The translations under genes and the position numbers were made by a program. The notes below the pieces were generated by a model. That model searched no databases and was not told the origin of the DNA. It saw nothing but the letters and a program-made list of their open reading frames with translations. From NCBI GenBank assembly GCA_022794035.1, contig JAAWDX010000003.1, positions 310,001 to 374,000 of the forward strand: 64,000 bases of DNA. The letters run 5' to 3'. The DNA is from Lachnospiraceae bacterium (GTDB taxonomy: Bacteria; Bacillota; Clostridia; Lachnospirales; Bianqueaceae). Below, piece by piece: positions 49,851 through 60,308 of this stretch; within the stretch, counting starts at the first letter, position 1, and the number at the start of each line of letters is the position of its first letter.

Positions 49851-49882
49851 AAGGGCAGGAATAAAATTCCCGCTCTTTTTTG
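49851..49882 (+). terminator. Terminator at the right end of the prophage
   Basis: GGGCAGGAAT-AAA-ATTCCCGCTC (imperfect) followed by TTTTTTG. The ~180 bp from here to attR hold no gene that I can support. Confidence 0.65.
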
Positions 49883-50042
49883 TATATATTTTTGTGAAGC
49901 ATTTAAAAGCATTTTAAGAATAAGAGGTTGCGGTGTGTAGGAATATCGGATAATGCGCGCGAAGGCGGCTTATTTTATCGTTAAGCGCTTCTGGCTGGAG
50001 TATTTTAGACTATATTACCCATATAGATATTGTAGTAAATAT

Positions 50043-50090
50043 AGTATATATGATAAGTGCGCAATAAACGTGGCGCATCAGGAGATCGAT
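50043..50090. other. attR: attR, right prophage junction
   Basis: Phage sequence (ATATATGATAAGTGCGCAATA) is cut here at the AA of 50067-50068, after which the exoA reading [12 protein letters not shown] resumes. Rejoining host halves gives GGAGACCTT-AACGTGGCG, an uninterrupted exoA frame of 251 codons. Confidence 0.8.
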
Positions 50091-50387
50091 TTAAAAAATC
50101 CCAAAACGAACCGCAACAATGCTGGATTTACAAATGAAGAGCGTGCTAAATTTACGCAGGCAGTGCAAGCAGGAATGATCGATACCTTCCGCTATTTTTA
50201 TCCGGAAAAAGAAGGGGCTTACTCATGGTGGAGCTACCAGTTTAAAGCCAGAGAAAAAAATGTCGGATGGCGTATTGATTATTTTATGGTAAGCGAAGCG
50301 TTAAAACAGAAATTGCAGGATGCCAAAATTCACCCAGAGGTGTTCGGGTCCGATCATTGTCCGGTTGAGCTGGACATTGATCTGTGA
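50067..50387 (+). pseudogene. exoA': Displaced host 3' half of exoA
   Basis: 106 codons from [20 protein letters not shown] to [12 protein letters not shown]. They encode the C-terminal part of exodeoxyribonuclease III ([19 protein letters not shown]). Cut off from its promoter and start by the prophage. It has no RBS or start codon of its own here and should regain function only on excision. Its phage-encoded replacement at 536-917 differs clearly in sequence, so the two are not recent copies. Confidence 0.92.
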
Positions 50388-50500
50388 AAATCTGGCTCTG
50401 GCAAACAGATAGACAAAAGATTTGGATGGTATTGCTAAAAAATAGCGCGAAAGCAATGGAAATTTCTATAGATTTTCATGAAAAAATGGAGAAATATTGC

Positions 50501-50529
50501 TTGCTTTTGTAAGAAGGCTATGATACAAT
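50501..50529 (+). promoter_or_regulatory. S10 operon promoter
   Basis: TTGCTT (50501-50506), 17 bp, TACAAT (50524-50529), about 260 bp upstream of rpsJ. It is the best promoter candidate for the ribosomal protein operon. Confidence 0.65.
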
Positions 50530-50535
50530 AGCAAG

Positions 50536-50796
50536 CGTGACATTGAGAACGAGGATCTGAAAGGTTGCATGGAGGCTGATAAACAGTGGTCTGTGGTAAT
50601 TTTCAGGGAGCGAATGTCAAGTTCAAGAAACTGACGGCAAGGTCACTGTACAATTGATCAGAAGTTGTGTGAATCTCGATTTGCTTGTTTACAAAGAAGA
50701 AACACACGGGTAAGTGTACAGTCGTTATTGTCGCAACAACCCTGGATTCGTAGAGAGTCTCAGGGGATTTTATGCGAATAAGGAGGCTGTTTTTTT
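50536..50796 (+). promoter_or_regulatory. S10 operon leader RNA
   Basis: About 260 nt without a gene. ACTGTACA (50645-50652) pairs perfectly with TGTACAGT (50715-50722), enclosing GTGTG/CACAC. Further on CCCTG and CAGGG (about 50745-50770) precede GATTTTAT, a possible attenuator. Autoregulation of S10 leaders by L4 is known in other bacteria; whether this RNA does so is inference. Confidence 0.5.
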
Positions 50797-51120
50797 ATGG
50801 CAGAGAAGAAATCTACAAAAATCCGCATTACACTGAAGGCATATGATCATCAGCTGATTGATCAGTCCGCACAGAAGATTGTGGAGACAGCAAAAAGAAA
50901 TGGAGCACAGGTTAGCGGTCCTATCCCGATGCCAACTCACAAAGAAGTGATAACGATTCTGCGTGCAGTTCACAAATACAAGGATTCCCGCGAGCAGTTT
51001 GAACAGAGAACTCATAAGAGACTGATCGACATCCTGCAGCCCAATAAAAAGACTTTAGATGCGCTGAGCAAGCTGGAGCTTCCGGCAGGCGTAGATATTC
51101 AAGTCGCAGCTAAAAACTAA
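50797..51120 (+). CDS. rpsJ: 30S ribosomal protein S10
   Basis: 107 aa. [40 protein letters not shown] and HKRLIDI are standard S10 sequences. AAGGAGG lies upstream. First gene of the S10 operon, also the NusE transcription factor. A 136-bp gap follows, containing a small CCGC/GCGG hairpin (51213-51225) but no gene. Confidence 0.98.
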   Translation: MAEKKSTKIRITLKAYDHQLIDQSAQKIVETAKRNGAQVSGPIPMPTHKEVITILRAVHKYKDSREQFEQRTHKRLIDILQPNKKTLDALSKLELPAGVDIQVAAKN

Positions 51121-51256
51121 TTGTTCTTTAACTACAACAAACAAGCAAAGGTACGAATGCAGTTGGTTATTTCAGTTGACATATAGATATCAGCTTAATG
51201 ACCTAGGATGAACCGCCTTGAGCGGGTCCGCTGTAGATTATTAGGAGGTAAATACC

Positions 51257-51889
51257 ATGAAGAAAGCCATTATGGCAAAGAAGATCGGTATGACTCAGAT
51301 CTTCGATCAGGAAACGGGTGAAATGATTCCCGTAACAGTCCTGGAAGCAGGTCCCTGTGTTGTAACACAGGTAAAAACCGCTGAACACGATGGATACTGC
51401 GCGATTCAGGTTGGATTTGGCGAAATTCGTGAAAAGCTGGTGAATAAGCCTTTGAAGGGCCACTTCGCAAAGGCGGGTGTTTCGGTAAAGAGAGACATTC
51501 AGGAATTCAGAATCGAAGGCGCTGAGGGATATGAGCTTGGTGCAGAGATCAAGGCTGATGTATTTGAAGTGGGCGATAAAGTTGATGTTTCTGGTGTTTC
51601 CAAAGGTAAAGGCTATCAAGGCGCAATTCATCGCCATGGCTTTGGCCGCGGACCGATGGAGCATGGTTCCAAATATCATCGCCATGCAGGTTCTATGGGT
51701 GCATCCAGTGATCCGGCACGTGTATTTAAAGGCAAGAAGCTGCCCGGTCATATGGGACATGTACAGACAACGGTTCAGAATCTAGAAGTAGTTCGAGTAG
51801 ATGCAGAGCGCAATCTGCTTTTGATCAAGGGTTCTGTACCAGGACCAAAGAAATCTGTCGTAACTGTTATCGACAGCGTAAAAGCATAA
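51257..51889 (+). CDS. rplC: 50S ribosomal protein L3
   Basis: 210 aa. [20 protein letters not shown], the [20 protein letters not shown] loop reaching the peptidyl transferase centre, and [10 protein letters not shown] are diagnostic. AGGAGGT lies upstream. Early assembly protein of the large subunit. Confidence 0.98.
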   Translation: MKKAIMAKKIGMTQIFDQETGEMIPVTVLEAGPCVVTQVKTAEHDGYCAIQVGFGEIREKLVNKPLKGHFAKAGVSVKRDIQEFRIEGAEGYELGAEIKADVFEVGDKVDVSGVSKGKGYQGAIHRHGFGRGPMEHGSKYHRHAGSMGASSDPARVFKGKKLPGHMGHVQTTVQNLEVVRVDAERNLLLIKGSVPGPKKSVVTVIDSVKA

Positions 51890-51949
51890 TCATAATCGAT
51901 CAAAAGAATCGAATTTTGCCGGCGCTTGCCGGCTGAAGGAGGAAAAAAC

Positions 51950-52570
51950 ATGGCGAAAGTAGCTGTTTATACAATGGACGGCGCTGAGAACGGTCAGATT
52001 GAATTAAAAGACAGTGTTTTCGGCGTAGAAGTAAACGTTCACGTAATGCATGAAGCTGTAGTAGCTCATCTGGCTAATATGAGACAGGGAACGCAGAGCG
52101 CTAAAACTCGTGCAGAAGTTCGTGGTGGTGGCAGAAAGCCTTACCGTCAGAAAGGAACCGGTAGAGCCCGTCAGGGAAGTATCCGCGCTCCGCAATGGGT
52201 TGGAGGCGGCGTTGTTTTCGCTCCCAAACCGCGTGATTATTCTAAGAAGATGAACAAAAAAGCACGTCGTTTGGCAATTCGCAGTGCGCTTACCACTCGC
52301 GTGCAGGATAATAAGCTGATTGTTCTGGAAGAGATGAATTTGGCTGAAATTAAAACAAAAGCAATGCAGAATGTACTGAATCAGTTCAGTCTGGAAAAAG
52401 CTTTGATTGTTTTAAACGGAGAAAATACAAACGCAGTGTTATCTGCTCGTAATATTCCCGGCGTCAAGACCATTCGCGCAGAGCAGATCAATGTATACGA
52501 CATCCTGAAGTACGAGAATTTCGTTGCAACTAAGGATGCCATTGCGAAGATTGAAGAGGTGTTTGAATAA
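51950..52570 (+). CDS. rplD: 50S ribosomal protein L4
   Basis: 206 aa from [11 protein letters not shown]. The extended loop [20 protein letters not shown], then RAPQWVGGG, lines the exit tunnel. Start 51950 follows GAAGGAGG. In several bacteria L4 represses this operon. The stop overlaps the rplW start (TAATG). Confidence 0.98.
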   Translation: MAKVAVYTMDGAENGQIELKDSVFGVEVNVHVMHEAVVAHLANMRQGTQSAKTRAEVRGGGRKPYRQKGTGRARQGSIRAPQWVGGGVVFAPKPRDYSKKMNKKARRLAIRSALTTRVQDNKLIVLEEMNLAEIKTKAMQNVLNQFSLEKALIVLNGENTNAVLSARNIPGVKTIRAEQINVYDILKYENFVATKDAIAKIEEVFE

Positions 52571-52869
52571 TGGCAGATATCAAATATTATGACGTACTTT
52601 TAAAGCCTGTGATCACCGAAAAAAGTATGGAGCTGATGGGCGAGAAGAAATACACCTTCCTGGTACATCCTGAAGCCAATAAGATTCAGATCCGTGAAGC
52701 TGTAGAAAAGATGTTTGAAGGCACCAAAGTCCTGAAGGTAAATACCATGAATCGTCGTGGTAAGAACAAGAGAAGAGGTTACATCGTGGGCCGTACCAAT
52801 GCTATTAAAAAAGCAATTGTAACTCTGACTCCTGACAGCAAGGACATTGAGTTTTTTGAAGGAATTTAA
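52570..52869 (+). CDS. rplW: 50S ribosomal protein L23
   Basis: 99 aa: [39 protein letters not shown] and [11 protein letters not shown]. Docking site for trigger factor and SRP at the tunnel exit. Coupled to rplD. Confidence 0.98.
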   Translation: MADIKYYDVLLKPVITEKSMELMGEKKYTFLVHPEANKIQIREAVEKMFEGTKVLKVNTMNRRGKNKRRGYIVGRTNAIKKAIVTLTPDSKDIEFFEGI

Positions 52870-52941
52870 TCAATAGAATTAAGATTAAATCCCGGTAATT
52901 CCATTCTTAGAAATGAAGTATACCGAAAGGAGAAATAGATA

Positions 52942-53781
52942 ATGGCTATTAAGACTTATAAGCCTTATACCGCTTCTCGGAGAAATATGACAGGTTCCGC
53001 TTTCACGGAAATTACAAAGAGCGAGCCTGAGAAATCTCTGGTTGTTCGTGTTAAGAATACGGCTGGCCGCAACAGCTACGGAAAGATTACAGTACGTCAT
53101 CATGGCGGCGGTCACAAGAAGTTATACAGAATTATTGATTTTAAGAGAAATAAAGACGGGATTCCGGCTAAGGTTGTTGGAATCGAGTATGATCCTAATC
53201 GCAGTGCCAACATTGCCCTGCTTGCTTATGCGGATGGAGAAAAACGCTATATGTTAGCTCCGGAAGGACTGAAGGACGGCGACGTTGTAATCAGCGGTGA
53301 GAATGTAGAAATTAAAGTAGGCAACTGCCTGCCCCTGAGAAATATCCCTACCGGTTCCAGTGTGCACAATATCGAAATGAAACCCGGAAAAGGTGGTCAG
53401 ATGGTGCGTGCAGCAGGAAATGCCGCGCAGCTCATGGCAAAAGAAGGAAAGTTTGCAACACTGCGTCTGCCCTCTGGCGAGATGAGAATGGTTCCGATTG
53501 ACTGCAGAGCAACCATTGGTACAGTTGGAAATGGCGACCATGAGTTGATTAAAATTGGTAAAGCAGGACGTAAAAGACATATGGGAATTCGTCCCACCGT
53601 TCGCGGTTCTGTTATGAATCCTAACGACCATCCGCATGGTGGTGGTGAAGGTAAGGCGCCTGTTGGACGTCCCAGCCCGATGACTCCTTGGGGTAAACCG
53701 GCTTTGGGTCTGAAGACGCGTAAAAAGAAGAAACAGTCTAACAAATATATCGTACGCAGCCGTGCGAAGAACAGTAAATAA
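52942..53781 (+). CDS. rplB: 50S ribosomal protein L2
   Basis: 279 aa. [34 protein letters not shown], and the C-terminal [17 protein letters not shown] loop with the conserved His region ([11 protein letters not shown]). Needed for subunit joining and peptidyl transfer. AAAGGAG lies upstream. Confidence 0.98.
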   Translation: MAIKTYKPYTASRRNMTGSAFTEITKSEPEKSLVVRVKNTAGRNSYGKITVRHHGGGHKKLYRIIDFKRNKDGIPAKVVGIEYDPNRSANIALLAYADGEKRYMLAPEGLKDGDVVISGENVEIKVGNCLPLRNIPTGSSVHNIEMKPGKGGQMVRAAGNAAQLMAKEGKFATLRLPSGEMRMVPIDCRATIGTVGNGDHELIKIGKAGRKRHMGIRPTVRGSVMNPNDHPHGGGEGKAPVGRPSPMTPWGKPALGLKTRKKKKQSNKYIVRSRAKNSK

Positions 53782-53794
53782 GGAGGCATAACAG

Positions 53795-54076
53795 ATGGCA
53801 CGTTCTTTAAAGAAAGGTCCCTTTGCGGACGCATCTTTGTTAAAGAAAGTTGATGCAATGAACGCATCCGGCGACAAACAGGTTATTAAAACATGGTCTC
53901 GTCGTTCCACTATCTTCCCCTCTTTCGTTGGTCATACCTTTGCCGTACATGATGGAAGAAAGCATGTTCCGGTATACGTGACAGAGGATATGGTAGGTCA
54001 TAAGCTGGGCGAGTTCGTTTTGACCCGTACCTATCGCGGTCATGGAAAAGATGAGAAGAAAGGATCGGTAAGATAA
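53795..54076 (+). CDS. rpsS: 30S ribosomal protein S19
   Basis: 93 aa: [57 protein letters not shown]. Head of the small subunit, contacts S13. 13 bp after rplB. Confidence 0.98.
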   Translation: MARSLKKGPFADASLLKKVDAMNASGDKQVIKTWSRRSTIFPSFVGHTFAVHDGRKHVPVYVTEDMVGHKLGEFVLTRTYRGHGKDEKKGSVR

Positions 54077-54124
54077 TCACAAAAGTTTGGTGATATCTTG
54101 CGATTGAAATAAGGAGGAAATATC

Positions 54125-54526
54125 ATGGCGAAAGGTCATAGAAGCCAAATTAAGAGGGAGCGTAATGCGCAGAAGGATCAGCGTCCGAGAGCAAAAGTTA
54201 CGTTTGTCCGTATCGCTCCCACTAAGGCAAAGATTGTATTAGACACCATTAAAGGTAAAGACGTAGCGCTTGCTTCCGCTATTCTTGCAGCTACCCCCAG
54301 AGAAGGTGCTCGAATCATTGGCAAAGTTTTGGATTCGGCAGTGGCAAATGCTGAATATGCTGCAGCAGAGCGTGATATGGATATTGATGTTTCTAAACTT
54401 TACGTACAGGAAGCATTTGCAAATCAAGGTCCCACTTTGAAAAGAATTATGCCCAGAGCACAGGGTAGAGCAGATAGAATCCTGAAAAGAACCAGTCATA
54501 TCACGATTATTTTGAATGAGAGATAA
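54125..54526 (+). CDS. rplV: 50S ribosomal protein L22
   Basis: 133 aa with a ~22-residue basic N-terminal extension before the usual [20 protein letters not shown] start. The tunnel-lining hairpin [20 protein letters not shown] is intact. GGAGG lies upstream. Confidence 0.97.
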   Translation: MAKGHRSQIKRERNAQKDQRPRAKVTFVRIAPTKAKIVLDTIKGKDVALASAILAATPREGARIIGKVLDSAVANAEYAAAERDMDIDVSKLYVQEAFANQGPTLKRIMPRAQGRADRILKRTSHITIILNER

Positions 54527-54537
54527 GGAGGAGACTC

Positions 54538-55197
54538 ATGGGTCAGAAAGTTAATCCGCATGGACTTAGAGTCGGCGTTATTAAGGATTGGGATGCGAAA
54601 TGGTACGCAGATGCAAACCAGTTTGGCGATCTCCTGATTGAGGATCATAAGATTCGTACCTTCCTGAAGGAAAAGCTTTATCAGGCGGGAATTTCCAAGA
54701 TCGAAATCGAGAGAGCCGCGGGCCGTATTAAAGTTATTATTATGACTGCAAAGCCTGGCATTATCATTGGAAAGGAAGCAGTTGGCGTTAAGCTGCTGAA
54801 GGATGAGCTGCAGGCACTGACAGATGCAAAGGTATCTTTGAATATTATCGAAGTAAAGCGTCCTGAAAAGGATGCACAGTTGGTAGCAGAAAATATTGCA
54901 CAGCAGCTTGAAAACCGTGTTTCCTTCCGTCGTGCATTAAAGCAGGCTATGAGCCGGGCTATGAAAGCAGGCGCTAAAGGTGTGAAGACGACGGTGGGCG
55001 GCCGTGTAGGCGGCGCTGAGATTGCGCGTAGCGAATCCTATAATGAAGGCAATCTTCCGCAGCAGACTCTGCGCGCTAACATCGATTATGGCTTTGCTGA
55101 AGCGAATACCGCTTATGGTAAGCTGGGCGTAAAAGTTTGGGTTAACCATGGTGAGGTTCTTCCTGCCAAGGCTAATAAAGAAGGGAGCGATAACTAA
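54538..55197 (+). CDS. rpsC: 30S ribosomal protein S3
   Basis: 219 aa: [22 protein letters not shown] domain ([20 protein letters not shown]) and [20 protein letters not shown]. Part of the mRNA entry channel helicase. The stop overlaps the rplP start. Confidence 0.98.
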   Translation: MGQKVNPHGLRVGVIKDWDAKWYADANQFGDLLIEDHKIRTFLKEKLYQAGISKIEIERAAGRIKVIIMTAKPGIIIGKEAVGVKLLKDELQALTDAKVSLNIIEVKRPEKDAQLVAENIAQQLENRVSFRRALKQAMSRAMKAGAKGVKTTVGGRVGGAEIARSESYNEGNLPQQTLRANIDYGFAEANTAYGKLGVKVWVNHGEVLPAKANKEGSDN

Positions 55198-55634
55198 TGT
55201 TAATGCCGAAGAGAGTTAAACATCGTAAGCAATTTCGCGGCAGCATGGCTGGTAAAGCTTTGCGCGGAAATCGGATTACGTATGGTGAATTCGGTTTGAT
55301 TGCTACAACTCCTGCATGGGTTAAATCAAATCAGATTGAGGCGGCCCGTGTTGCGATGACTCGTTATATCAAGCGTGGTGGTAAAGTTTGGATTAAGATT
55401 TTCCCAGACAAGCCTGTAACTGCAAAGCCGGCGGAAACTCGAATGGGTTCTGGTAAAGGTTCTACAGAGTATTGGGTAGCTGTTGTAAAACCGGGTCGTG
55501 TTATGTTTGAAATTGCCGGCGTACCGGAAGAAGTAGCGCGTGAAGCACTTCGTCTGGCTATGCATAAGCTTCCCGTCAAGTGTAAAATTGCCTCTCGTCA
55601 GGAGTTGGATGCAGAGCTTGATGCAGCTAACTAA
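55197..55634 (+). CDS. rplP: 50S ribosomal protein L16
   Basis: 145 aa: [65 protein letters not shown] lies about 10 nt before the ATG at 55197; ATG 55203 is possible. Organises the tRNA acceptor region. Confidence 0.98.
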   Translation: MLMPKRVKHRKQFRGSMAGKALRGNRITYGEFGLIATTPAWVKSNQIEAARVAMTRYIKRGGKVWIKIFPDKPVTAKPAETRMGSGKGSTEYWVAVVKPGRVMFEIAGVPEEVAREALRLAMHKLPVKCKIASRQELDAELDAAN

Positions 55635-55668
55635 TGTCGAATGAAATGATAGAGGATGGTGAATAGAA

Positions 55669-55872
55669 GTGAAGAAAACCGAATTTTTGGATGAATTAAA
55701 GGTAAAAAGCTGTGAACAGTTGGAAATGGAACTCGTTTCCGCAAAGAAAGAGCTTTTCAATCTCCGTTTTCAGAATGCCACCAATCAATTGAATAATACT
55801 GCCAGAATTAAAGAGGTTCGCAAGAACATTGCTCGGATTCAGACAGTGCTTACCCAAAAGGCGCATCAGTAA
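55669..55872 (+). CDS. rpmC: 50S ribosomal protein L29
   Basis: 67 aa, GTG start. [20 protein letters not shown] and [21 protein letters not shown] helical hairpin at the tunnel exit. Confidence 0.97.
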   Translation: MKKTEFLDELKVKSCEQLEMELVSAKKELFNLRFQNATNQLNNTARIKEVRKNIARIQTVLTQKAHQ

Positions 55873-55898
55873 CGGATGAGTTAAGGAGGACTTTATAA

Positions 55899-56153
55899 GT
55901 GGATAGAAATTTAAGAAAAACCATGGTTGGCCTTGTTTCCAGTGACAAGATGGATAAAACAATTGTGGTTAGCGTTCAAAATAACGTAAAACATCCCGAA
56001 TATGGTAAAATCGTTAAAAGAACCTACAAGCTGAAGGCGCATGATGAAAACAACGAATGCCGCATTGGTGATCGTGTTCGTGTTATGGAAACCAGACCCT
56101 TGTCTAAAGATAAGAGATGGCGTGTAGTTGAGATTATCGAAAGAGCAAAATAA
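55899..56153 (+). CDS. rpsQ: 30S ribosomal protein S17
   Basis: 84 aa, GTG start after [65 protein letters not shown]-fold primary binder of 16S rRNA. Confidence 0.97.
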   Translation: MDRNLRKTMVGLVSSDKMDKTIVVSVQNNVKHPEYGKIVKRTYKLKAHDENNECRIGDRVRVMETRPLSKDKRWRVVEIIERAK

Positions 56154-56176
56154 TTGATTGAGGAGGTTACCCTGCC

Positions 56177-56545
56177 ATGTTACAGCAAGAAAGCAGGATG
56201 AAAGTTGCCGATAATACCGGCGCCAAAGAGCTTTTGGTGATTCGTGTATTAGGCGGATCTACTCGTAGATATGCCGCTGTTGGTGATGTGGTGATTGCTG
56301 CGGTTAAAGAAGCAACACCCGGCGGAGTTGTAAAGAAGGGCGATGTTGTGCGCGCCGTTGTGGTCAGAACCGTAAGACCGGTTCGCCGTAAAAATGGAGC
56401 CTATATCCGCTTCGATGAAAACGCTGCTGTTATTATCAAAGAAGATTTAAATCCCAGAGGAACTCGTATATTTGGCCCTGTAGCCAGAGAGCTGCGTGAG
56501 AAGAAATTCTTGAGAATTCTTTCCTTAGCTCCCGAAGTACTTTAA
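56177..56545 (+). CDS. rplN: 50S ribosomal protein L14
   Basis: 122 aa: [60 protein letters not shown]. Forms an intersubunit bridge and binds ribosome silencing factor. AGGAGG lies upstream. Confidence 0.98.
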   Translation: MLQQESRMKVADNTGAKELLVIRVLGGSTRRYAAVGDVVIAAVKEATPGGVVKKGDVVRAVVVRTVRPVRRKNGAYIRFDENAAVIIKEDLNPRGTRIFGPVARELREKKFLRILSLAPEVL

Positions 56546-56560
56546 TTTGGAGGTGTACAG

Positions 56561-56893
56561 ATGGGAAAGATGAAAATTAAAAAGGGTGATACCGTACGTG
56601 TAATCACTGGTAAGGATAAAGGAAAAGAAGGTAAGGTGCTGGCCGTTGATCTGAAAAACGAGCGCGTCATCGTTGAGAATGTCAATATGGCTACCAAGCA
56701 TCAGAAGCCTAACGGTGCGAATCAGGGCGGAATTGTCCATCAGGAAGCTCCGATCCATGTTTCTAACGTTATGTACCTTCATGAAGGCAAGCCCACCCGT
56801 GTGGGAATTAAGTCTGAGAGCAAGACCGTAGACGGCAAAGAGGTTACAACTCGCGTGCGCTTCGCTAAGTCTACCGGTGAAGTGATTGACTAA
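56561..56893 (+). CDS. rplX: 50S ribosomal protein L24
   Basis: 110 aa with a KOW motif: [37 protein letters not shown]. Assembly initiator of the large subunit. TTGGAGG lies upstream. Confidence 0.97.
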   Translation: MGKMKIKKGDTVRVITGKDKGKEGKVLAVDLKNERVIVENVNMATKHQKPNGANQGGIVHQEAPIHVSNVMYLHEGKPTRVGIKSESKTVDGKEVTTRVRFAKSTGEVID

Positions 56894-56908
56894 TAGGAGG
56901 TATCAAGA

Positions 56909-57451
56909 GTGAGTAGCCGAATGAAAGATTTTTATAAGACTGAGGTTGTTCCCGGACTGATTAAGAAATTTAATTATAAAAATCCGATGGAAGTACCGAA
57001 GCTGGATAAGATCGTAATCAATATGGGGGTTGGAGAAGCTAAAGAAAATCCGAAGGCTTTGGAGAGCGCTGTTTCTGATCTGACGATTATCTCTGGTCAG
57101 AAGCCCATCATTACAAAAGCAAAAAAATCTATTGCAAACTTTAAATTGCGTGAAGGAATGTCAATCGGTTGTAAAGTAACGCTTCGCGGAGAAAAAATGT
57201 ATGATTTTGCAGATCGTCTGATCAGCTTAGCATTGCCGCGTGTAAGAGACTTTCGTGGTGTGAGCGCTAATTCCTTTGATGGCCGCGGCAATTACGCCCT
57301 GGGTATTAAAGAACAGCTTATTTTCCCGGAAATTTCTTATGATAAGATTGATAAAGTTCGCGGTATGGACATTATTTTTGTTACTACAGCAAAAACCGAT
57401 GAAGAAGCAAAAGAACTGCTTTCTCTGATGGGAATGCCTTTTGTAAAATAA
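56909..57451 (+). CDS. rplE: 50S ribosomal protein L5
   Basis: 180 aa, GTG start. [60 protein letters not shown]. Binds 5S rRNA. Confidence 0.98.
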   Translation: MSSRMKDFYKTEVVPGLIKKFNYKNPMEVPKLDKIVINMGVGEAKENPKALESAVSDLTIISGQKPIITKAKKSIANFKLREGMSIGCKVTLRGEKMYDFADRLISLALPRVRDFRGVSANSFDGRGNYALGIKEQLIFPEISYDKIDKVRGMDIIFVTTAKTDEEAKELLSLMGMPFVK

Positions 57452-57478
57452 GCGCATCATTTTTAGGAGGTTTATTAC

Positions 57479-57673
57479 ATGGCTAAAACATCCATGAAAA
57501 TTAAACAGCAGCGCCAGAATGCAAAGCCCAAATTTTCCACGAGAGCTTATAGCCGCTGCAAGATTTGCGGACGTCCGCATTCTGTACTGCGTAAGTATGG
57601 TATCTGCCGTATCTGTTTCCGTGAACTCGCTTATAAAGGCGAAATTCCGGGTGTAAAAAAAGCAAGCTGGTAA
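57479..57673 (+). CDS. rpsZ: 30S ribosomal protein S14, zinc-binding (type Z)
   Basis: 64 aa. It carries RCKICGRPH and [20 protein letters not shown]: two CxxC pairs, the zinc form usual in Firmicutes and Actinobacteria. A few residues longer at the N-terminus than the usual 61. TTAGGAGG lies upstream. Confidence 0.97.
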   Translation: MAKTSMKIKQQRQNAKPKFSTRAYSRCKICGRPHSVLRKYGICRICFRELAYKGEIPGVKKASW

Positions 57674-57709
57674 GCTTGGCATCATAGTAAATAAGGAGGT
57701 AATTTCCAG

Positions 57710-58111
57710 ATGACGATGAGCGATCCTATTGCCGATATGCTGACACGCATCCGTAACGGAAACGTAGCAAAGCATGACACCGTTGACGTTCCTTCTTCTA
57801 AGGAGAAGTTAGCGATTGTGGAGATCCTGGTCAAAGAGGGATATATTAAAAAATACGAAGTGGTTACTGATGGAAATTTTAAGACCATTCGCATGACATT
57901 GAAATATGGTAAAGACAAGAATGATAAAGTCATTACTGGACTCAAAAGAATTTCTAAGCCTGGTTTGCGAGTATATGCAGGCAAAGATGAGCTGCCTAAG
58001 GTGTTGGGCGGATTAGGCACTGCAATCATCTCTACAAACAAAGGTATTTTGACTGACAAAGAAGCACGTAAAGCCGGTGTTGGCGGCGAAGTTATTGCAT
58101 TTGTTTGGTAA
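57710..58111 (+). CDS. rpsH: 30S ribosomal protein S8
   Basis: 133 aa: [60 protein letters not shown]. Binds 16S rRNA; in E. coli S8 represses the spc operon. Confidence 0.98.
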   Translation: MTMSDPIADMLTRIRNGNVAKHDTVDVPSSKEKLAIVEILVKEGYIKKYEVVTDGNFKTIRMTLKYGKDKNDKVITGLKRISKPGLRVYAGKDELPKVLGGLGTAIISTNKGILTDKEARKAGVGGEVIAFVW

Positions 58112-58140
58112 GAAACGCATTAAATTAGGAGGTAAAAAGC

Positions 58141-58680
58141 ATGTCTCGAATCGGGAGAATGCCTGTAGAAATTCCTGCTGGCGTAGAAATCACAATTGCT
58201 GAGCATAACAATGTGACTGTAAAGGGACCGAAAGGAACCTTGAGCCGTGAATTACCGCAGGAAATGACGATTACACAGGAAGATGGAAAGATTATTGTGG
58301 CGCGCCCCAATGATCTGAAGAGAAATAAAAGCCTTCATGGTCTGACGAGAACACTGATTCACAATATGGTGGTTGGCGTTACACAGGGCTATGAAAAGCA
58401 TTTGGAAATCAATGGTGTTGGCTATAGAGCGGCTAAGCAGGGAAATAAATTGAACCTGACGCTCGGATACTCACATCCTGTTATTATGGAAGATCCGGAA
58501 GGCATCGAAACAGAAGTACAGGATCAGACCAAAATCATTGTTCGTGGTATCAATAAGGAAAAGGTTGGCCAATTTGCAGCTGAGATCCGCTTCAAGCGTC
58601 CGCCGGAGCCCTATAAAGGCAAAGGTATTAAATATGCTGATGAAGTGATTCGCCGCAAAGAGGGTAAGACCGGTAAATAA
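58141..58680 (+). CDS. rplF: 50S ribosomal protein L6
   Basis: 179 aa: [60 protein letters not shown]. Near the sarcin-ricin loop. TTAGGAGGT lies upstream. Confidence 0.98.
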   Translation: MSRIGRMPVEIPAGVEITIAEHNNVTVKGPKGTLSRELPQEMTITQEDGKIIVARPNDLKRNKSLHGLTRTLIHNMVVGVTQGYEKHLEINGVGYRAAKQGNKLNLTLGYSHPVIMEDPEGIETEVQDQTKIIVRGINKEKVGQFAAEIRFKRPPEPYKGKGIKYADEVIRRKEGKTGK

Positions 58681-58702
58681 GGTAAAGGGGTGACATTTCA
58701 AT

Positions 58703-59065
58703 ATGGTTAAGAAAGCATCAAGCAATCGTGTTCAGAAGCATTACAGAATGCGTAAAAATATTAACGGAACAATGCAGCGCCCTCGCCTTAGCGTTTTCCG
58801 CAGCGATAAGCACATCTATGCTCAGATTATTGATGATACAAGCGCTACGACTTTGGTAGCAGCCTCCACTGTTGAAAAAGCAGTAAAAGAAAAGGTTGAG
58901 TTTACCAATAATGTAGAGGCTGCCAAAGCTGTCGGCGAATTAGTAGCAAAGCGTGCAGTCGAAAAGGGAATCAATACAGTGGTATTTGATCGCGGCGGTT
59001 TTCTGTATCATGGAAAAATTAAAGCTTTAGCCGATGCCGCCAGAGAAGCTGGCTTGCAGTTTTAA
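58703..59065 (+). CDS. rplR: 50S ribosomal protein L18
   Basis: 120 aa: [40 protein letters not shown]. 5S rRNA-binding protein. The N-terminus is basic. GGGGTGA is the RBS. Confidence 0.97.
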   Translation: MVKKASSNRVQKHYRMRKNINGTMQRPRLSVFRSDKHIYAQIIDDTSATTLVAASTVEKAVKEKVEFTNNVEAAKAVGELVAKRAVEKGINTVVFDRGGFLYHGKIKALADAAREAGLQF

Positions 59066-59082
59066 GAATCGGAGGCAGATGA

Positions 59083-59595
59083 ATGAATAACAATAGAATT
59101 GATCCCAATACTCTGGGTGAGTTAGAATCCAAAGTAGTGACTATCAAACGTGTTACCAAGGTTGTAAAGGGTGGACGTAATATGAAATTCACAGCTTTGG
59201 TAGTAGTAGGAGATAAAAACGGTCATGTAGGATTTGGTCTGGGTAAATCTCTGGAGATTCCGGAAGCGATTCGTAAGGGAGAAGAAGCAGCGAAAAAGAA
59301 CATGATTACTGTTCCGAGAAACGATGCTAATTCTATTCCGTATACGACCAAAGGAGTACATGGAAGTGCACAGATTCTTCTGATGACAGCAGCAGAAGGT
59401 ACTGGTATTATTGCAGGAGGTCCCGCACGTACTGTTTTGGAATTGGCGGGCGTTCAAAATATCAGAACTAAGTCCTTAAGTTCTAATAATAAGAATAACG
59501 TGGTTGCTGCAACGGTTAAAGGGTTAAAAGGGCTGTGTACTCCGGAGGAGATTGCCAGAAAACGCGGCAAGACCGTTGCTGAGATTTTAGGATAA
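59083..59595 (+). CDS. rpsE: 30S ribosomal protein S5
   Basis: 170 aa: [60 protein letters not shown]. Decoding fidelity protein. AATCGGAGG lies upstream. Confidence 0.98.
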   Translation: MNNNRIDPNTLGELESKVVTIKRVTKVVKGGRNMKFTALVVVGDKNGHVGFGLGKSLEIPEAIRKGEEAAKKNMITVPRNDANSIPYTTKGVHGSAQILLMTAAEGTGIIAGGPARTVLELAGVQNIRTKSLSSNNKNNVVAATVKGLKGLCTPEEIARKRGKTVAEILG

Positions 59596-59609
59596 GGGAG
59601 ATTGATGGC

Positions 59610-59795
59610 ATGGCAAAACTTAAAATTACACTTGCAAAGTCCACAATCGGAGCGATTCCCAAGCATAAGAAAACTGCAATTGCTTTAGGCCTGAAAAAGA
59701 CGCAAAGATCGGTGATTCAGCCGGATAATGCAGCAATTCGCGGTATGATTGCTTCGATTCAGCATTTGGTTAAAGTAGAAGAAATTCAGGAATAA
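59610..59795 (+). CDS. rpmD: 50S ribosomal protein L30
   Basis: 61 aa: [40 protein letters not shown]. Bacterial short form. Confidence 0.97.
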   Translation: MAKLKITLAKSTIGAIPKHKKTAIALGLKKTQRSVIQPDNAAIRGMIASIQHLVKVEEIQE

Positions 59796-59811
59796 TAGGA
59801 GGCACAAAAGC

Positions 59812-60255
59812 ATGAACTTACAAGATTTAAAGCCCGCTGAAGGCTCTAAACAGAGTGCTTTCCGTGTAGGCCGCGGCCATGGTTCGGGAAATGGCAAAAC
59901 CTCTGGCAGAGGTCATAAGGGTCAGAAGGCACGCTCCGGCGGCGGTGTTCGTCTTGGCTTTGAAGGTGGTCAGATGCCTTTATACAGAAGACTTCCGAAG
60001 AGAGGTATCAAGAAAAAGACGCATAGAAACTTTGTTGAGATCGTTTCTATTAACGTAGAGCGGTTAAATCAGTTTGAAGACGGTGCCGTGGTAACGGTAG
60101 AAGCTTTAAAGGCTGCCGGTATTATCAACAATCCGAAAGACGGCGTGAAGATCCTTGGAAATGGCGAACTGACAAAGAAGCTGACGGTTAAAGCTGATTA
60201 TTATAGCGCAAGCGCAAAAGAAAAGATTGAAGCTGCCGGCGGTACTGCTGAATAA
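59812..60255 (+). CDS. rplO: 50S ribosomal protein L15
   Basis: 147 aa: [20 protein letters not shown], the Gly/Arg-rich [48 protein letters not shown] lies upstream. Followed by secY, the standard order. Confidence 0.98.
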   Translation: MNLQDLKPAEGSKQSAFRVGRGHGSGNGKTSGRGHKGQKARSGGGVRLGFEGGQMPLYRRLPKRGIKKKTHRNFVEIVSINVERLNQFEDGAVVTVEALKAAGIINNPKDGVKILGNGELTKKLTVKADYYSASAKEKIEAAGGTAE

Positions 60256-60308
60256 TAAGATGCAAGACGACCCGTAAAGGGAAGGTTGCATAAAGGAGGG
60301 CAACACAT

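Larger units (their letters stand above)
534..50068. mobile_element. Complete-looking temperate siphovirus prophage (~49.5 kb)
   Basis: It is bounded by a split exoA gene with AA shared at both junctions. It contains integrase, repressors, recombination and replication genes, late regulator, terminase, portal, capsid, TP901-1-type tail, tape measure, holin, amidase and an accessory block, in the usual order for Firmicutes siphoviruses. No sheath or baseplate genes of a myovirus are seen. All core modules are present. One small zinc-ribbon gene (19261-19513) is frameshifted. Inducibility cannot be judged. Confidence 0.95.

Noticed and set aside
49953-50066. Start of a separate protein ahead of the exoA 3' half
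   Set aside because: The upstream codons are phage end sequence; there is no RBS and the join is the attR crossover.
51174-51200. Promoter in the rpsJ-rplC gap (TTGACA)
   Set aside because: No -10 at a usable distance.
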